A DNA stretch of 64,000 nt from Methylophilus sp. 42 (GCF_000384155.1 NZ_KB913031.1:434001-498000); one strand, 5' to 3'; shown: positions 9,018 to 17,804, counted from the stretch's first letter. The notes: generated by a model from the letters alone, not told the origin. Program-made: numbers and translations.

Positions 9018-9278
9018 TTAGCCAAATAAATCATCCAGCGGATTTTTGCCGCTGGCGCTTGCCTTGCTTGCGACGCGGCTGGCGGTGAATTCCTCTTCAA
9101 TATTGTCGCGGTAATAGCTCCACTGTGCGCTGGCATTTTTCAGGTTACGCCAAATGCTGTCGCCGACATTGGCTTATTCCAGCGCGCTGCCATTTTCGAG
9201 TTCTACTCTTAAGAGGCGCTTGCCTGCGTCGTAACCAATGGCGCGCAATTTGCCTGAGTGAGTACTGATCATTTCCAT
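9018..9278 (-). pseudogene. KTSC-domain gene interrupted by one in-frame TAA
   Basis: Reading on the minus strand from ATG 9278, the frame gives MEMISTHSGKLRAIGYDAGK then RLLRVELENGSALE, a TAA at 9174-9176, and continues in the same frame as ANVGDSIWRNLKNASAQWSY to a natural stop TAA at 9018-9020. The whole 86-residue product matches the KTSC domain pattern (Gly-Tyr-Asp, LxVEFxNG, then Tyr/Val-Pro/Gly and a helix ending before YY), where codon 35 is normally an aromatic Tyr. A single base change from TAT or TAC explains it. KTSC domains are small cytosolic domains often tied to nucleic-acid related proteins. It begins 10 bp after the stop of the 79-residue gene, so the two form an operon. Confidence 0.72.
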
Positions 9279-9287
9279 GCCAGCCCC

Positions 9288-9527
9288 TTAGCAGCAACCA
9301 CCTGTTTTACAGCCGCAAGATTTGCCCGCGGGTTTCAAGCCTTTGTGTTGCCAGGCGTTTAAAAAAGCCTCTTTACTCATGGGTTGAATATTGAGCGATT
9401 GCTGTAGTTCGTCATCAACGACTTGTGCCTGGTAATGTTGAAAATGTGCCAGGTATTTAGCGTAAGCGCGGTCTGCGCCACGCAGTTTCTGCCATTGTGT
9501 CCAGAGCCATTTTTTCAGTGTAAACAT
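9288..9527 (-). CDS. Small protein with Cys-rich tail, YbdD/YjiX-like pattern
   Basis: 79 residues. The N-terminal half is basic and aromatic (KKWLWTQWQKLRGADRAYAK) and the middle carries MSKEAFLNAWQHKG, loosely resembling the YbdD/YjiX (DUF466) signature Tyr-x2-Tyr-x2-His...MT-x-EEF. It ends CGCKTGGCC, a possible metal- or thiol-binding tail like the CC end of YbdD. YbdD-type proteins accompany CstA pyruvate/peptide carriers, but no cstA is nearby. Upstream partner of the broken KTSC gene. Family assignment is tentative; that it is a gene is supported by its operon spacing and composition. Confidence 0.55.
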   Translation of the reverse strand: MFTLKKWLWTQWQKLRGADRAYAKYLAHFQHYQAQVVDDELQQSLNIQPMSKEAFLNAWQHKGLKPAGKSCGCKTGGCC

Positions 9528-9652
9528 ACAAACTCCTGCGTTTTTGCCATCACTGGCAGCATATTAAACTAATTCTGTCGCCAGTTTAATCTTCATGTCT
9601 GTTAGAGGCAGTTTGGCGCGCGGAGTTCAGGTCTTGCGTTCATGGCTTAGGC

Positions 9653-11965
9653 TCATGACTCAATGTCATAGCAGGCAGACTCAATGCGACGGATGGTGGC
9701 CGGAATGTCGCTGGCAGGTACCGGTTCCGAGAATAGAAAGCCTTGGGCGCCGTAACAGCCCAAGGCTTTGAGTTGTTGCACGCTCACGGCGGCATGGATG
9801 CCTTCGGCAATCACTTCTATGTGCAGGTTTTTTGCCAACTCCAGTGTCGAGCATACGATGGCCAGGCTGGAGGCGTCGTGGTGCATTTCGCGGATAAATT
9901 GCTGGTCGATTTTGAGATAGTGCAAAGACAGTTGTTGCAGATAAAGTAAGGAGCTGTAGCCGGTGCCATAGTCATCAATACTGATTTTGATGCCGAGCGC
10001 GATCAGGTCTGACAGGAGTTTTTTGACGCGCCTGGGGTCAGCGAGCGCGCTCGACTCGGTAATTTCAACCTCTATGTGATTGGCAGGCATGGCATGCTTT
10101 TCCAGCGCTTGCGCTACCTCTTTCACCAGGTCAAAGTTCATCAGGTCGCGGGCGGTGACATTGACTGCAATAGTGAGGTCAAGCTGCTGTTGATGCCACA
10201 ATTGCCACTGGCGGGTCGATTCATGTAACACCAGTTTAAACAGGGTATGAATGAGGTCAGTGTTTTCGATATGCGGCACAAACTCACCTGGCATAATCAG
10301 TCCGCGTAGCGGATGCTGCCAGCGCACCAGGGCTTCTACTCCGATCACCGTTTGCGTTTGCAAATGCACCTTGGGTTGGTAGTAGACCACGATTTGCCGC
10401 GCGTGTATGGCTTCCCGGAATTCACTGATAATCCAGCTTTTGTCTGCCGGTTTGTCGCGGATAGCCTGGTAGCATTCGACTTGAGACTGATTTTCTTTTG
10501 CCCTCAAAAGTGCGCGCTCACTTTCGCGTTGCATATTGGAAAAAGCGTGTTTGGTGAAAGAGTCTGCCATTGAGATGCCTATGCTGCAGCTGACTTTGGC
10601 AGTTAACCCATTGACAATAAAGGGTTGCTCCAGCAACTGGTGAATATGCCAGGCTTGCTGTTCTACGATGGCTTTTTCAGGCACGTTGAGCATGAGCACA
10701 ATGAACTCGTCACCGTCGACACGGGCGAAGTGGTAGCCTTGCGCCTGGCTGTTGTGATGTAGTCGCTTGGCGACGGCTTTTAAAATCAGGTCACCCAGGC
10801 CAAAGCCGAAAATATTGTTAAAGGCTTTGAAACCATCGATATCCATGAGCAACATCGCGTTCATACTATGCGGCAGTACACGCGTGGAATACATGCTACT
10901 CTCAACCACTTGCTCAAGATAATTGCGGTTGGGGATGCCGGTCAGATAATCGGTGCGGTTTTGCTGTTCCAGTTGCTGCTTAACCTCAATGATATTTTGT
11001 AAGGTGGTGCTGAGCTGATACCAGCCGATGATAAAGATAATGAAAAAGCCCAACAAAATGCCGATGGTGGCAGGATGTAATGCCTGGAAATAGCGTAATA
11101 GCAGCGCGACCGGAAACAGCAAGGCCAGCGGTAATAGCATCGTCAAGATATGGTGGGCATGGCGATCGTCTTCACTGGCTCTGGGATGGCCGAGCTGCGC
11201 TATATCCGGGTGCAAGGCAACACTGCCAAAGCTGACATAGCCTATGAGCCAGCACATCAGGTTAATGTCATGCGGTACAGCCAGGCTGTTGCTCGTGCCA
11301 TGAAACACACATTCACCGATGGCAAAAAACAGAATGGCCAGGCAAAGCTGCAAAAATACCCGCGAGGCGTATACGTTGCTACTGGTCCATAGCCATAGCA
11401 GCATGCCGAGTTCAATAAACGACAGTGAGGGATACAGCATGCGGAAAATCTGCGGCCGATCCAGCGAAAAACCATGATGCAGGATGGTAGGTAAAAACAG
11501 GAATTGCCAGCCGATGAGCATGAGGCTGGTGGCCAGGATCCAGCCCTGAAAAAAACCATGACGTGGAAATTGCGGATGTTGCTGGCAGGCGAGTTGCCAC
11601 AAGCTGCGCACCAACGCCAGGTGCCCTGTGAGCAGGCACACATCAGCCAGTGAAAGTTGCAGGCCAAAGTGTCCACTGGCATCGGTATTCGCTTCTATGA
11701 GCCCACCCAGGCATTGTGCGCTGATAGCGACCGCGAATTGCAACCATGGTTGGCATGGTTGCGGGCGCTGTCGCCAAATGCCCAACCAGATGGCACTCAC
11801 GCTGAGGATGGCAATCAGAAAAAACCAGCTATCCCTGAGTCCGAACCGACTAACAAGCGGCAGGCAAGCTGTGGCAACCAGCCCAGCCAGCCAAAAGACT
11901 TTCCAGGGCGGCGTCATGCGTGCTGCCAATGAAATAACGGCTGAAATATGATGACTCCATTGCAT
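9653..11965 (-). CDS. Membrane-bound GGDEF-EAL protein with degenerate GGDEF
   Basis: 770 residues. The first about 325 residues hold roughly eight to nine hydrophobic helices, an integral-membrane sensor of MASE type, ending in a cytoplasmic linker coil. The GGDEF domain (about 335-500) starts with DYLTGIPNRNYLEQ but its signature reads RVDGDEF, one Gly replaced by Asp, and there is no RxxD inhibitory site, so cyclase activity is doubtful. The EAL domain (about 515-760) is intact: GVEALVRWQHP, AVNVT, EITES, DDYGTGYSS, LKID. Probably a membrane-sensor c-di-GMP phosphodiesterase whose GGDEF may act as a GTP-sensing regulator. Monocistronic, divergent from the antiporter gene. Confidence 0.92.
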   Translation of the reverse strand: MQWSHHISAVISLAARMTPPWKVFWLAGLVATACLPLVSRFGLRDSWFFLIAILSVSAIWLGIWRQRPQPCQPWLQFAVAISAQCLGGLIEANTDASGHFGLQLSLADVCLLTGHLALVRSLWQLACQQHPQFPRHGFFQGWILATSLMLIGWQFLFLPTILHHGFSLDRPQIFRMLYPSLSFIELGMLLWLWTSSNVYASRVFLQLCLAILFFAIGECVFHGTSNSLAVPHDINLMCWLIGYVSFGSVALHPDIAQLGHPRASEDDRHAHHILTMLLPLALLFPVALLLRYFQALHPATIGILLGFFIIFIIGWYQLSTTLQNIIEVKQQLEQQNRTDYLTGIPNRNYLEQVVESSMYSTRVLPHSMNAMLLMDIDGFKAFNNIFGFGLGDLILKAVAKRLHHNSQAQGYHFARVDGDEFIVLMLNVPEKAIVEQQAWHIHQLLEQPFIVNGLTAKVSCSIGISMADSFTKHAFSNMQRESERALLRAKENQSQVECYQAIRDKPADKSWIISEFREAIHARQIVVYYQPKVHLQTQTVIGVEALVRWQHPLRGLIMPGEFVPHIENTDLIHTLFKLVLHESTRQWQLWHQQQLDLTIAVNVTARDLMNFDLVKEVAQALEKHAMPANHIEVEITESSALADPRRVKKLLSDLIALGIKISIDDYGTGYSSLLYLQQLSLHYLKIDQQFIREMHHDASSLAIVCSTLELAKNLHIEVIAEGIHAAVSVQQLKALGCYGAQGFLFSEPVPASDIPATIRRIESACYDIES

Positions 11966-12244
11966 GGCTGTACTTCACATAAGCAGATCGAAGCGCCATT
12001 AAACACTGCTTTAATAACACATGTAAATATATGTTTTATTGGCGGGTGCTTAAAAGTGATTGCAGATGGGGTGAGCCAGTCGTTAAATTGCTTTTACGTG
12101 ATTTAATGAAACGTCTGCGGATGTTTTCTATTACACTCATCCAGCGCCTCTAAGTCACGCAGTGACAGCGTCATCTCATTTGATTTTTTGTATTCGAAAG
12201 TGTTTTCTTGTTGGCTTTGCGCGCATACAAGAGCATCCATATTT

Positions 12245-13822
12245 ATGTCCAACGCGTTTTATTTCAATCTGATTCTATTTTTTCTGGTGGCGATTATTGC
12301 GCTAGAAGTGTTGGCGAAAAAGCTACGTTGGCCACCTGCCGTGGCGCAGTTAATCGGTGGCGCACTGATCGCCTTTATCCCCGGTTTGCCTGCGTTTGAG
12401 ATTGATCCTGCGCTGGTGTTAGTGGTTTTCTTGCCACCACTACTGATGGCGGGCGCTTATTTCACGGTGTGGCATGAATTCAGGCGCCACCTGGTGGGGA
12501 TTTTGCTGCTGGCGATAGGCGCGGTGCTATTTACCACCCTGGTGGTTGGGCTGGCACTGCATAGTTTGACGCCGGCCCTGCCGTGGGCAGCCTGTTTTGC
12601 CTTAGGCGCCATTGTGTCACCGCCGGATGCCATCGCCGCCAAGGCGGTGTTGCAACGGGTGGCGTTACCGCGCAAATTGCTGGTGTTGCTGGAGGGTGAA
12701 AGCCTGCTCAATGATGCAACCGGCCTGGTGTTATACAAGTTTTCGATTGTGGCCATGCTGACCGGTGTGTTCTCCATGGCGGGGGCGGTTGAGGAGTTCG
12801 CCTGGCTTAGCGTCGGCGGCATCCTGCTGGGCGCCGCGTTTGGCTACCTGGTCTATAAAACCTTGCGCTATTTGCATGACACCGAGCTCATGATTCTCGC
12901 CTCTGCCTTACCGGGCTGGATTTGTTATGTGGTGGGTGAACATATTGGTGTTTCGGGCGTCATCGCGACGGTTACCTACGGCATGATGCTGGGCTGGCAC
13001 CAGCATGAAATCATGACGGCCACCGCCAGACGTCGCGGTGCCGCGTTTTGGGAAATCATGATTTTTGTCTTTGAGTCGCTGGTGTTTATCCTCATAGGCC
13101 TCTCCTTGCGTGGGGTGTGGGACCGTATTGCCGACGGTAGCAAATCAATTGCTGATTACAGCCTGGAGGTGTTGCTGGTCCTGGTGGTGGTGATTGTGTC
13201 GCGCTTTGTCTGGGTGTTTGCCGTCGATGGGCTGGCTGGATTATTCAGCAAACACGCAAGGTCTGCCTCAGGCGGCTGGCGTGAATCATTTGTGACCAGT
13301 TGGGCCGGCATGCGCGGCGTGGTGACACTGGCGGCCGCGCTGGCGGTGCCTGCCGAGGTGCCGGGGCGTGATTTGATGCTGCTGTGTGCGTTTGCCGTGA
13401 TTTTAGTCACCGTATTGTTTCAGGGTACCAGCATCGGTTGGGTGATACGCGTACTCAAATTAAAAGCCACGGCCCATGAACGTACTTACCTTAATGAGCC
13501 GCAAACCTGGGCGCGTATAGAGCAGGCGCAATATGCAGTGGTCAACAAGCTGGCTTATGACGAACAAGGCAAGCTACAGCATCCACGATTACTCGAACAA
13601 TATGGTTATCGCCAAAGCTTGTCAGACAAACATAAAAATGACGCCATGTTGCCAGACGATATCCGTAAAGCGCATTTTAATGTGGTGCTGGCCGCAGTGG
13701 CCGCCGGGCGTGAGGAGTTGCTGAAGCTGCATCGTTCCGGACAGATTCATGATGAACTATTGCATATGATGGAGCGTGATCTGGATATCCAGGAAATAGC
13801 AGCATTGCATAGCCGGGGATAA
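12245..13822 (+). CDS. Na+/H+ antiporter, CPA1 family
   Basis: 525 residues from ATG 12245; a longer frame starts at a TTG but lacks a ribosome site and adds a non-membrane tail. About 12 transmembrane helices. The CPA1/NhaP-type ion site is visible as GAIVSPPDAIAAKAVLQR (the Asp of the PPDA motif) and EGESLLNDATGLVLYKF. A cytoplasmic C-terminal tail of about 110 residues ends the protein. It would exchange external protons for cytosolic Na+ (or K+) at the inner membrane for pH and salt homeostasis. Monocistronic. Confidence 0.92.
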   Translation: MSNAFYFNLILFFLVAIIALEVLAKKLRWPPAVAQLIGGALIAFIPGLPAFEIDPALVLVVFLPPLLMAGAYFTVWHEFRRHLVGILLLAIGAVLFTTLVVGLALHSLTPALPWAACFALGAIVSPPDAIAAKAVLQRVALPRKLLVLLEGESLLNDATGLVLYKFSIVAMLTGVFSMAGAVEEFAWLSVGGILLGAAFGYLVYKTLRYLHDTELMILASALPGWICYVVGEHIGVSGVIATVTYGMMLGWHQHEIMTATARRRGAAFWEIMIFVFESLVFILIGLSLRGVWDRIADGSKSIADYSLEVLLVLVVVIVSRFVWVFAVDGLAGLFSKHARSASGGWRESFVTSWAGMRGVVTLAAALAVPAEVPGRDLMLLCAFAVILVTVLFQGTSIGWVIRVLKLKATAHERTYLNEPQTWARIEQAQYAVVNKLAYDEQGKLQHPRLLEQYGYRQSLSDKHKNDAMLPDDIRKAHFNVVLAAVAAGREELLKLHRSGQIHDELLHMMERDLDIQEIAALHSRG

Positions 13823-14036
13823 GGCAACGCTGTCCACATTTTTTGTGGATAACTTTTCAGATGTGTTGTGGGTGAGTGTTTTAACTGATTGATTTAATGA
13901 CTAAAAACAGGGGTGATTAAAATCTGTATGCTGAAAATAATTAGCAAAAATCCTTGCTGCAGGCTATTTTTTGTGTATTGCCAGCCAGAGGTCGTCGGCG
14001 TAGCATAGGCTGATCACTGTTGCAAATAAGGAGTCC

Positions 14037-14261
14037 ATGATGAAACGACTGTTTTATATTGATTATCCGCAAGAGCATTATGAAGGACAGGCGCATCGTT
14101 ATCGTTGCGCGTTTTGCAAGCAGGAAACCACCAAAATCAATGGCCGTCTGGAAGGGCATTTACCAAGTTGCGATTATCGCGTGGTGCTTGAAAAAGCAGG
14201 GTTTGAATGCAACCGCCAGGTAGCTGTGGCACATGAAGATACGGCAGACGAAGAAGATTAA
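14037..14261 (+). CDS. Small putative zinc-binding protein, 74 residues
   Basis: Strong ribosome site (AAGGAG) 6 bp before ATG 14037. The sequence has CAFCKQE, then HLPSCDYR and a later FECNRQ, that is CxxC...HxxxxC, a treble-clef or zinc-ribbon-like set of ligands. The C-terminal end is strongly acidic (EDTADEED). No signal peptide. I do not recognise a named family. It stands between the antiporter and the sulfur-transport genes, 51 bp before the latter, and could be co-transcribed with them. Confidence 0.65.
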   Translation: MMKRLFYIDYPQEHYEGQAHRYRCAFCKQETTKINGRLEGHLPSCDYRVVLEKAGFECNRQVAVAHEDTADEED

Positions 14262-14312
14262 TTCGCCACGATAGCCAGATCATCGCCTCACTTTTAACGA
14301 CCGGGTCACCGT

Positions 14313-14738
14313 ATGAGCACATTTACCCCCTTGCAATCACTGATTGGCGGCTTGCTGATTGGCTTTTCTACCTTGCTGTTAATCCGCTGGCTGGGGCAGA
14401 TTGCCGGTATCAGCGGCATCGTTGGCCAGCTGTGGTCGGCGGCTGCCAGTGATCGTGCCTGGCGTTTTGCCTTTGTTGCCGGTCTGCTGGTGGCACCACT
14501 GTTGTATGCCCTATTTACGCCATTGCCCGCCATGCAGATTGCTACCAGTACGCCCTGGTTAATTGCATCCGGCCTGCTGGTGGGTTTTGGCACTCGGCTG
14601 GGATCTGGCTGCACCAGTGGTCATGGCGTGTGTGGCTTATCGCGCTTATCGTTACGCTCGCTGGTGGCGACGTTGACGTTTATGCTGACAGCGATGCTGG
14701 TGGTATGGCTGGTACGCCATGTGCTGGTGGCAGGATAG
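14313..14738 (+). CDS. YeeE/YedE-family sulfur transporter, N-terminal half (PmpA-like)
   Basis: 141 residues, four hydrophobic helices. The signature [18 protein letters not shown] (residues about 91-108) is the conserved Cys-containing motif of the YeeE/YedE family, which moves thiosulfate or other reduced sulfur species across the inner membrane. In many Proteobacteria the transporter is split in two half-length proteins, as here with the next gene 6 bp downstream. Its link with the persulfide-dioxygenase-like gene that follows is the usual bigR-regulon arrangement (pmpA, pmpB, blh), although no bigR repressor is visible here. Confidence 0.85.
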   Translation: MSTFTPLQSLIGGLLIGFSTLLLIRWLGQIAGISGIVGQLWSAAASDRAWRFAFVAGLLVAPLLYALFTPLPAMQIATSTPWLIASGLLVGFGTRLGSGCTSGHGVCGLSRLSLRSLVATLTFMLTAMLVVWLVRHVLVAG

Positions 14739-14744
14739 GAGCGC

Positions 14745-15167
14745 ATGATGGTGATGTTGATTGCATTGTTCGCTGGCGTGATTTTTGGCCTGGGCTTGAT
14801 TGTCGGCGGGATGACTAACCCGGCCAAGGTGCTAGCGTTTCTGGATATTAGTGGTGATTGGGATCCCTCACTGGCGTTTGTGATGTTGGGGGCGATTGCC
14901 ATTGGCTTTTTCGCGTTTAAAACTGCGGCCAAACAGTCGCGCAGTCTGTTGGGCTTGCCTATGCAATTGCCTGCCAGCCATCTGATTGATCGCAAATTGG
15001 TTATAGGTGCATTACTGTTTGGGGTCGGCTGGGGCCTGGCTGGTTTTTGCCCCGGCCCGGCAGTTGCCTCGATATTGGTTGGTGGTGCTGCGGTGTGGAT
15101 ATTTGTCGCCAGTATGCTGGCGGGCATGGCGCTACATACGCTGGCCGTGCGACGCGGCTGGCTTTAA
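14745..15167 (+). CDS. YeeE/YedE-family sulfur transporter, C-terminal half (PmpB-like, DUF6691)
   Basis: 140 residues, about four membrane helices. Contains FGLGLIVGGMTNPAKVLAFLD near the N-terminus and GWGLAGFCPGPAVAS (residues about 88-102) whose Cys-Pro-Gly-Pro is the second conserved Cys motif of YeeE proteins. Begins 6 bp after the preceding gene, with a GGAGCGC ribosome site overlapping that gene's stop, so the two half-transporters are made together. The expected product is a heteromer carrying a reduced sulfur compound. Confidence 0.85.
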   Translation: MMVMLIALFAGVIFGLGLIVGGMTNPAKVLAFLDISGDWDPSLAFVMLGAIAIGFFAFKTAAKQSRSLLGLPMQLPASHLIDRKLVIGALLFGVGWGLAGFCPGPAVASILVGGAAVWIFVASMLAGMALHTLAVRRGWL

Positions 15168-15333
15168 TCTCTTCTTTTCTTGCGCCATCGTGCGTGCGAC
15201 CCATACTTGGTCATTTGGCAGGCAGTCATGCCTCTTTTTACGGATGCTAGTCGTGTCATTTTCCCTGAGCACCAGTCAGCGCGTTGGTGCCGCCTTGATT
15301 TCTCATAAAGATATTTCTTAGGAGAGCCGGCAC

Positions 15334-16038
15334 ATGATTTTTCAACAGCTTTTTGAAGCAGAGAGTTGCACATATACCTATCTGCTAGCGTGTGAACAAA
15401 GCAGGCAGGCGGTGTTAATTGACCCGGTTGAAAGTGAGATCGCGCGCTATATTGAGGTTTTGCATACCCAGGAATTAACGCTGGCCTATACGCTAGAAAC
15501 CCATGTACATGCCGATCATGTGACCGGGGCGGATGCGCTACGCCAGCGCTTGGGTAGTCAAAGCGTCGTTCACCGTGACGCGGGGGTGCTGTGTGGTGAT
15601 CTGCTGGTCACCGATGGCATGCACTTGCATGTCGGCTCACTGGATATTGAAGTACGCTCCACGCCTGGCCACACCAGCGGTTGCGTGAGTTACTACCTGG
15701 GTGACCGCATTTTTACCGGCGATGCTTTGCTTATTAATGGCTGTGGCCGCACCGACTTTCAGCAGGGCGATGCAGGACAGTTATACGACAGTGTGCATCG
15801 TGCAATTTTCAGCCTGCCAGAGGCAACCCTGGTTTATCCGGGCCATGATTACCACGGCCAAACGGTATCCACGGTGGGTAAAGAAAAAAAGGACAATCCG
15901 CGCCTGGGTGGCCAAATTTCACGTGCGGCGTTCGTGGCGCTGATGGCTAACCTGAAACTGGGGTATCCAGCACAAATGGCGGTGGCACTGCCAGCCAACC
16001 AGGCGTGCGGCAGGCTGGCGGTTAATCAGTCGTCATAA
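15334..16038 (+). CDS. Persulfide dioxygenase-like metallo-beta-lactamase-fold hydrolase (ETHE1/Blh type)
   Basis: 234 residues. Iron/zinc ligands THVHADHVTGA (HxHxDH), then STPGHTSGCVSYY (His), FTGDALLINGCGRTDFQQGD (Asp; family signature of ETHE1-like proteins) and YPGHDYHGQTVST (His). This is the ETHE1/SdoA/Blh pattern rather than glyoxalase II. Such enzymes oxidise glutathione persulfide to sulfite and GSH in the cytosol. Good ribosome site TAGGAGAG. Follows the sulfur transporter halves by 166 bp; together they suggest sulfide/persulfide detoxification or thiosulfate metabolism. No rhodanese domain is fused. Confidence 0.88.
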   Translation: MIFQQLFEAESCTYTYLLACEQSRQAVLIDPVESEIARYIEVLHTQELTLAYTLETHVHADHVTGADALRQRLGSQSVVHRDAGVLCGDLLVTDGMHLHVGSLDIEVRSTPGHTSGCVSYYLGDRIFTGDALLINGCGRTDFQQGDAGQLYDSVHRAIFSLPEATLVYPGHDYHGQTVSTVGKEKKDNPRLGGQISRAAFVALMANLKLGYPAQMAVALPANQACGRLAVNQSS

Positions 16039-16048
16039 GTTTGAAATA

Positions 16049-17056
16049 TTAAATCTGCAGGCAGATTTTGCCAAAGTGCTGGTTGGTTTCCTGGTATTGA
16101 AACGCCTGCACGATTTCTTCTACTGCAAATACTTTATCTACCACTGGTTGCATAACGTTGGCATCAATCGCTTTCACCATGGCTTGTTGCTGCGCACGAT
16201 TCCCTACCAGCACGCCTTGCAGGCGTAATTGCTTAATCAGTGCAGTCACCAGCGGAAAGTCTCCTGCCAGGCCGGTCAGAATGCCGATGACAGACACATG
16301 ACCGCCGACGCGGGCCGCCAGCATGGATTGTTCCAGTGTTGCCGGACCACCCACTTCGACGATATGGTCGACGCCGCGACCGCCCGATATTTCACGCGCC
16401 AGTGTGCCCCATTGCGGCGTGCTTTTGTAATTAATCAGGTGGTCTGCGCCCAGGGCGTTGAGTTTCTCCAGTTTGGCGTCGCTGGACGAAGTGGCAATCA
16501 CGGTGGCACCAGCCAGTTTGGCAAATTGCAGCGCAAAAATAGACACGCCGCCTGTGCCTTGCACTAGTACGGTATCGCCCGGTTTCAGGTGGTCATCTGC
16601 CATCAGGGCCCGCCATGCGGTAAGGGCCGCAGTCGTCAGGGTGGAGGATGCCAGATGGCTCCAGCCTTTGGGGGCTAGGGTAAAGGATGCTACCGATGCG
16701 GTGACCAGCTCGCGGGCGTAACCATCAATGCCATCACCCGGCACGGTGGCAAAGCCTTCAACCAGTGGCTCACCTGATTGCCAGGTGGGAAAGAAGGTGC
16801 TGACTACAGCATCTCCTATTTTAAATTCAGTGACGTCTGTGCCTACGGCAATCACTTCCCCGGCGCCGTCGGCCATCGGAATGCGTGGCTCAGTCGGCCC
16901 CCACATGCCGCTAACCACGGCAAAATCATGATAGTTCAGCGAGTTGGCATGTAGCCTGACCGTGATCTCGCCTGCTTTGGGGGCGGCCGCTTCACGGTTG
17001 CCTATAGTCACGTTTTGGTAGCCGCCGCCGGGTTGCACAATGATGGCTTTGCTCAT
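16049..17056 (-). CDS. Zinc-type alcohol dehydrogenase-like protein (MDR superfamily, NAD(P)-dependent)
   Basis: 335 residues from ATG 17056, chosen for the GGAGACC ribosome site; a longer frame begins at a TTG inside that site. GroES-like N-terminal domain, then a Rossmann domain with VLVQGTGGVSIFALQFAKLAG. Lacks the cluster of four structural-zinc Cys and the usual catalytic Cys-His-Glu zinc set, so it belongs with the zinc-free quinone-reductase/enoyl-reductase-like MDR members. Substrate unknown. Divergent from the molybdenum hydroxylase operon with a 281-bp shared control region, so both may respond to the same aldehyde/alcohol signal. Confidence 0.85.
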   Translation of the reverse strand: MSKAIIVQPGGGYQNVTIGNREAAAPKAGEITVRLHANSLNYHDFAVVSGMWGPTEPRIPMADGAGEVIAVGTDVTEFKIGDAVVSTFFPTWQSGEPLVEGFATVPGDGIDGYARELVTASVASFTLAPKGWSHLASSTLTTAALTAWRALMADDHLKPGDTVLVQGTGGVSIFALQFAKLAGATVIATSSSDAKLEKLNALGADHLINYKSTPQWGTLAREISGGRGVDHIVEVGGPATLEQSMLAARVGGHVSVIGILTGLAGDFPLVTALIKQLRLQGVLVGNRAQQQAMVKAIDANVMQPVVDKVFAVEEIVQAFQYQETNQHFGKICLQI

Positions 17057-17077
17057 TGTTGGTCTCCTCAATGAATG

Positions 17078-17092
17078 TGATGATTATCATCA
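17078..17092. promoter_or_regulatory. Perfect inverted repeat, probable operator
   Basis: TGATGAT-T-ATCATCA, seven-base arms around one base, lying just upstream of the alcohol dehydrogenase start (17056, minus strand) in the divergent control region. The symmetry and position suggest a repressor or activator site; the regulator is not encoded in the window. Confidence 0.45.
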
Positions 17093-17191
17093 TCGGATGC
17101 GTGTGATAGTTGGATTGTGCCGTGTTGTGATGACGATGTAAATTCTCAGCCCCTTCGTTATATACGGCCTTATATAGCGTGCCTGTAGATA

Positions 17192-17212
17192 AAATTTAAC
17201 ATCGTTAAATTT
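17192..17212. promoter_or_regulatory. Perfect inverted repeat, probable operator
   Basis: Nine-base arms AAATTTAAC and GTTAAATTT separated by ATC, in the middle of the alcohol dehydrogenase/iorA divergent region. AT-rich arms of this length are unlikely by chance in a genome of about 50% GC and fit a dimeric regulator site. Confidence 0.45.
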
Positions 17213-17240
17213 CCTGTTTTATCGTGCATGAAACACACAT

Positions 17241-17258
17241 ACATACAGATGTGTATGT
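17241..17258. promoter_or_regulatory. Inverted repeat resembling a TetR-family operator
   Basis: ACATACA-GATG-TGTATGT, seven-base perfect arms with a four-base spacer, 80 bp before the iorA start. The half-site resembles AcrR/TetR-type boxes (TACATACA...TGTATGTA). It would be placed to block transcription of the molybdenum hydroxylase operon. No TetR gene is in the window. Confidence 0.45.
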
Positions 17259-17337
17259 TAGTATATTTTTCATCATAGCCAACGTTCAGATTGGTTTAGC
17301 CATCAGGCACAACAGATATTCACAAGGAACCTACCCG

Positions 17338-17793
17338 ATGAAACTAAATATCAATGGCAAAGAGACCGATCTCAATGTGAGTGACGATATGCCCATATTA
17401 TGGGCGATTCGCGATGTGGCTGGCATGACTGGCACCAAGTTTGGCTGTGGCATGGCGCAATGTGGCGCCTGTACCGTGCATCTGGATGGCCAGGCTATCC
17501 GCTCGTGCGTGACGCCGGTGAGTGCCGCGGTAGGCAAAAAAATCACCACCATAGAAGCCATGCAGGAAGACAAAGTCGGCCAGGCTGTACAGGCCGCCTG
17601 GCAGCAGATTGATGTGGTGCAGTGTGGGTATTGCCAGTCTGGCCAGATCATGTCGGCGACCTCGTTACTCAAGCAGAATCCCACACCCAGCGATGCCGAT
17701 ATCGATGCGGCCATGAGTGGCAATATTTGCCGTTGCGGGACTTATCAACGTATCCGCACAGCGATTCATGAAGCTGCTGCCAAACTGGCCTAA
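17338..17793 (+). CDS. iorA: Molybdenum hydroxylase small [2Fe-2S] subunit (IorA-like)
   Basis: 151 residues from ATG 17338 with an AAGGAAC ribosome site; the frame extends upstream to an ATG at 17224 but through operator-like DNA. N-terminal plant-type ferredoxin cluster site [17 protein letters not shown], then C-terminal helical [2Fe-2S] domain with [11 protein letters not shown] and [12 protein letters not shown]. It passes electrons from the molybdenum cofactor subunit encoded next to an external acceptor. Length is right for isoquinoline-1-oxidoreductase/nicotinate-dehydrogenase/aldehyde-dehydrogenase small subunits. Operon: iorA, iorB (11 bp apart), xdhC. Confidence 0.88.
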   Translation: MKLNINGKETDLNVSDDMPILWAIRDVAGMTGTKFGCGMAQCGACTVHLDGQAIRSCVTPVSAAVGKKITTIEAMQEDKVGQAVQAAWQQIDVVQCGYCQSGQIMSATSLLKQNPTPSDADIDAAMSGNICRCGTYQRIRTAIHEAAAKLA

Positions 17794-17804
17794 GGAGAGA
17801 CACC

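Noticed and set aside
13831-13852. TCCACA-T-run-TGTGGA hairpin holding a perfect DnaA box (TGTGGATAA)
   Set aside because: A single box with no dnaA/dnaN neighbours, no AT-rich unwinding element and no box cluster does not make an origin; as a terminator it lacks a proper T tail.
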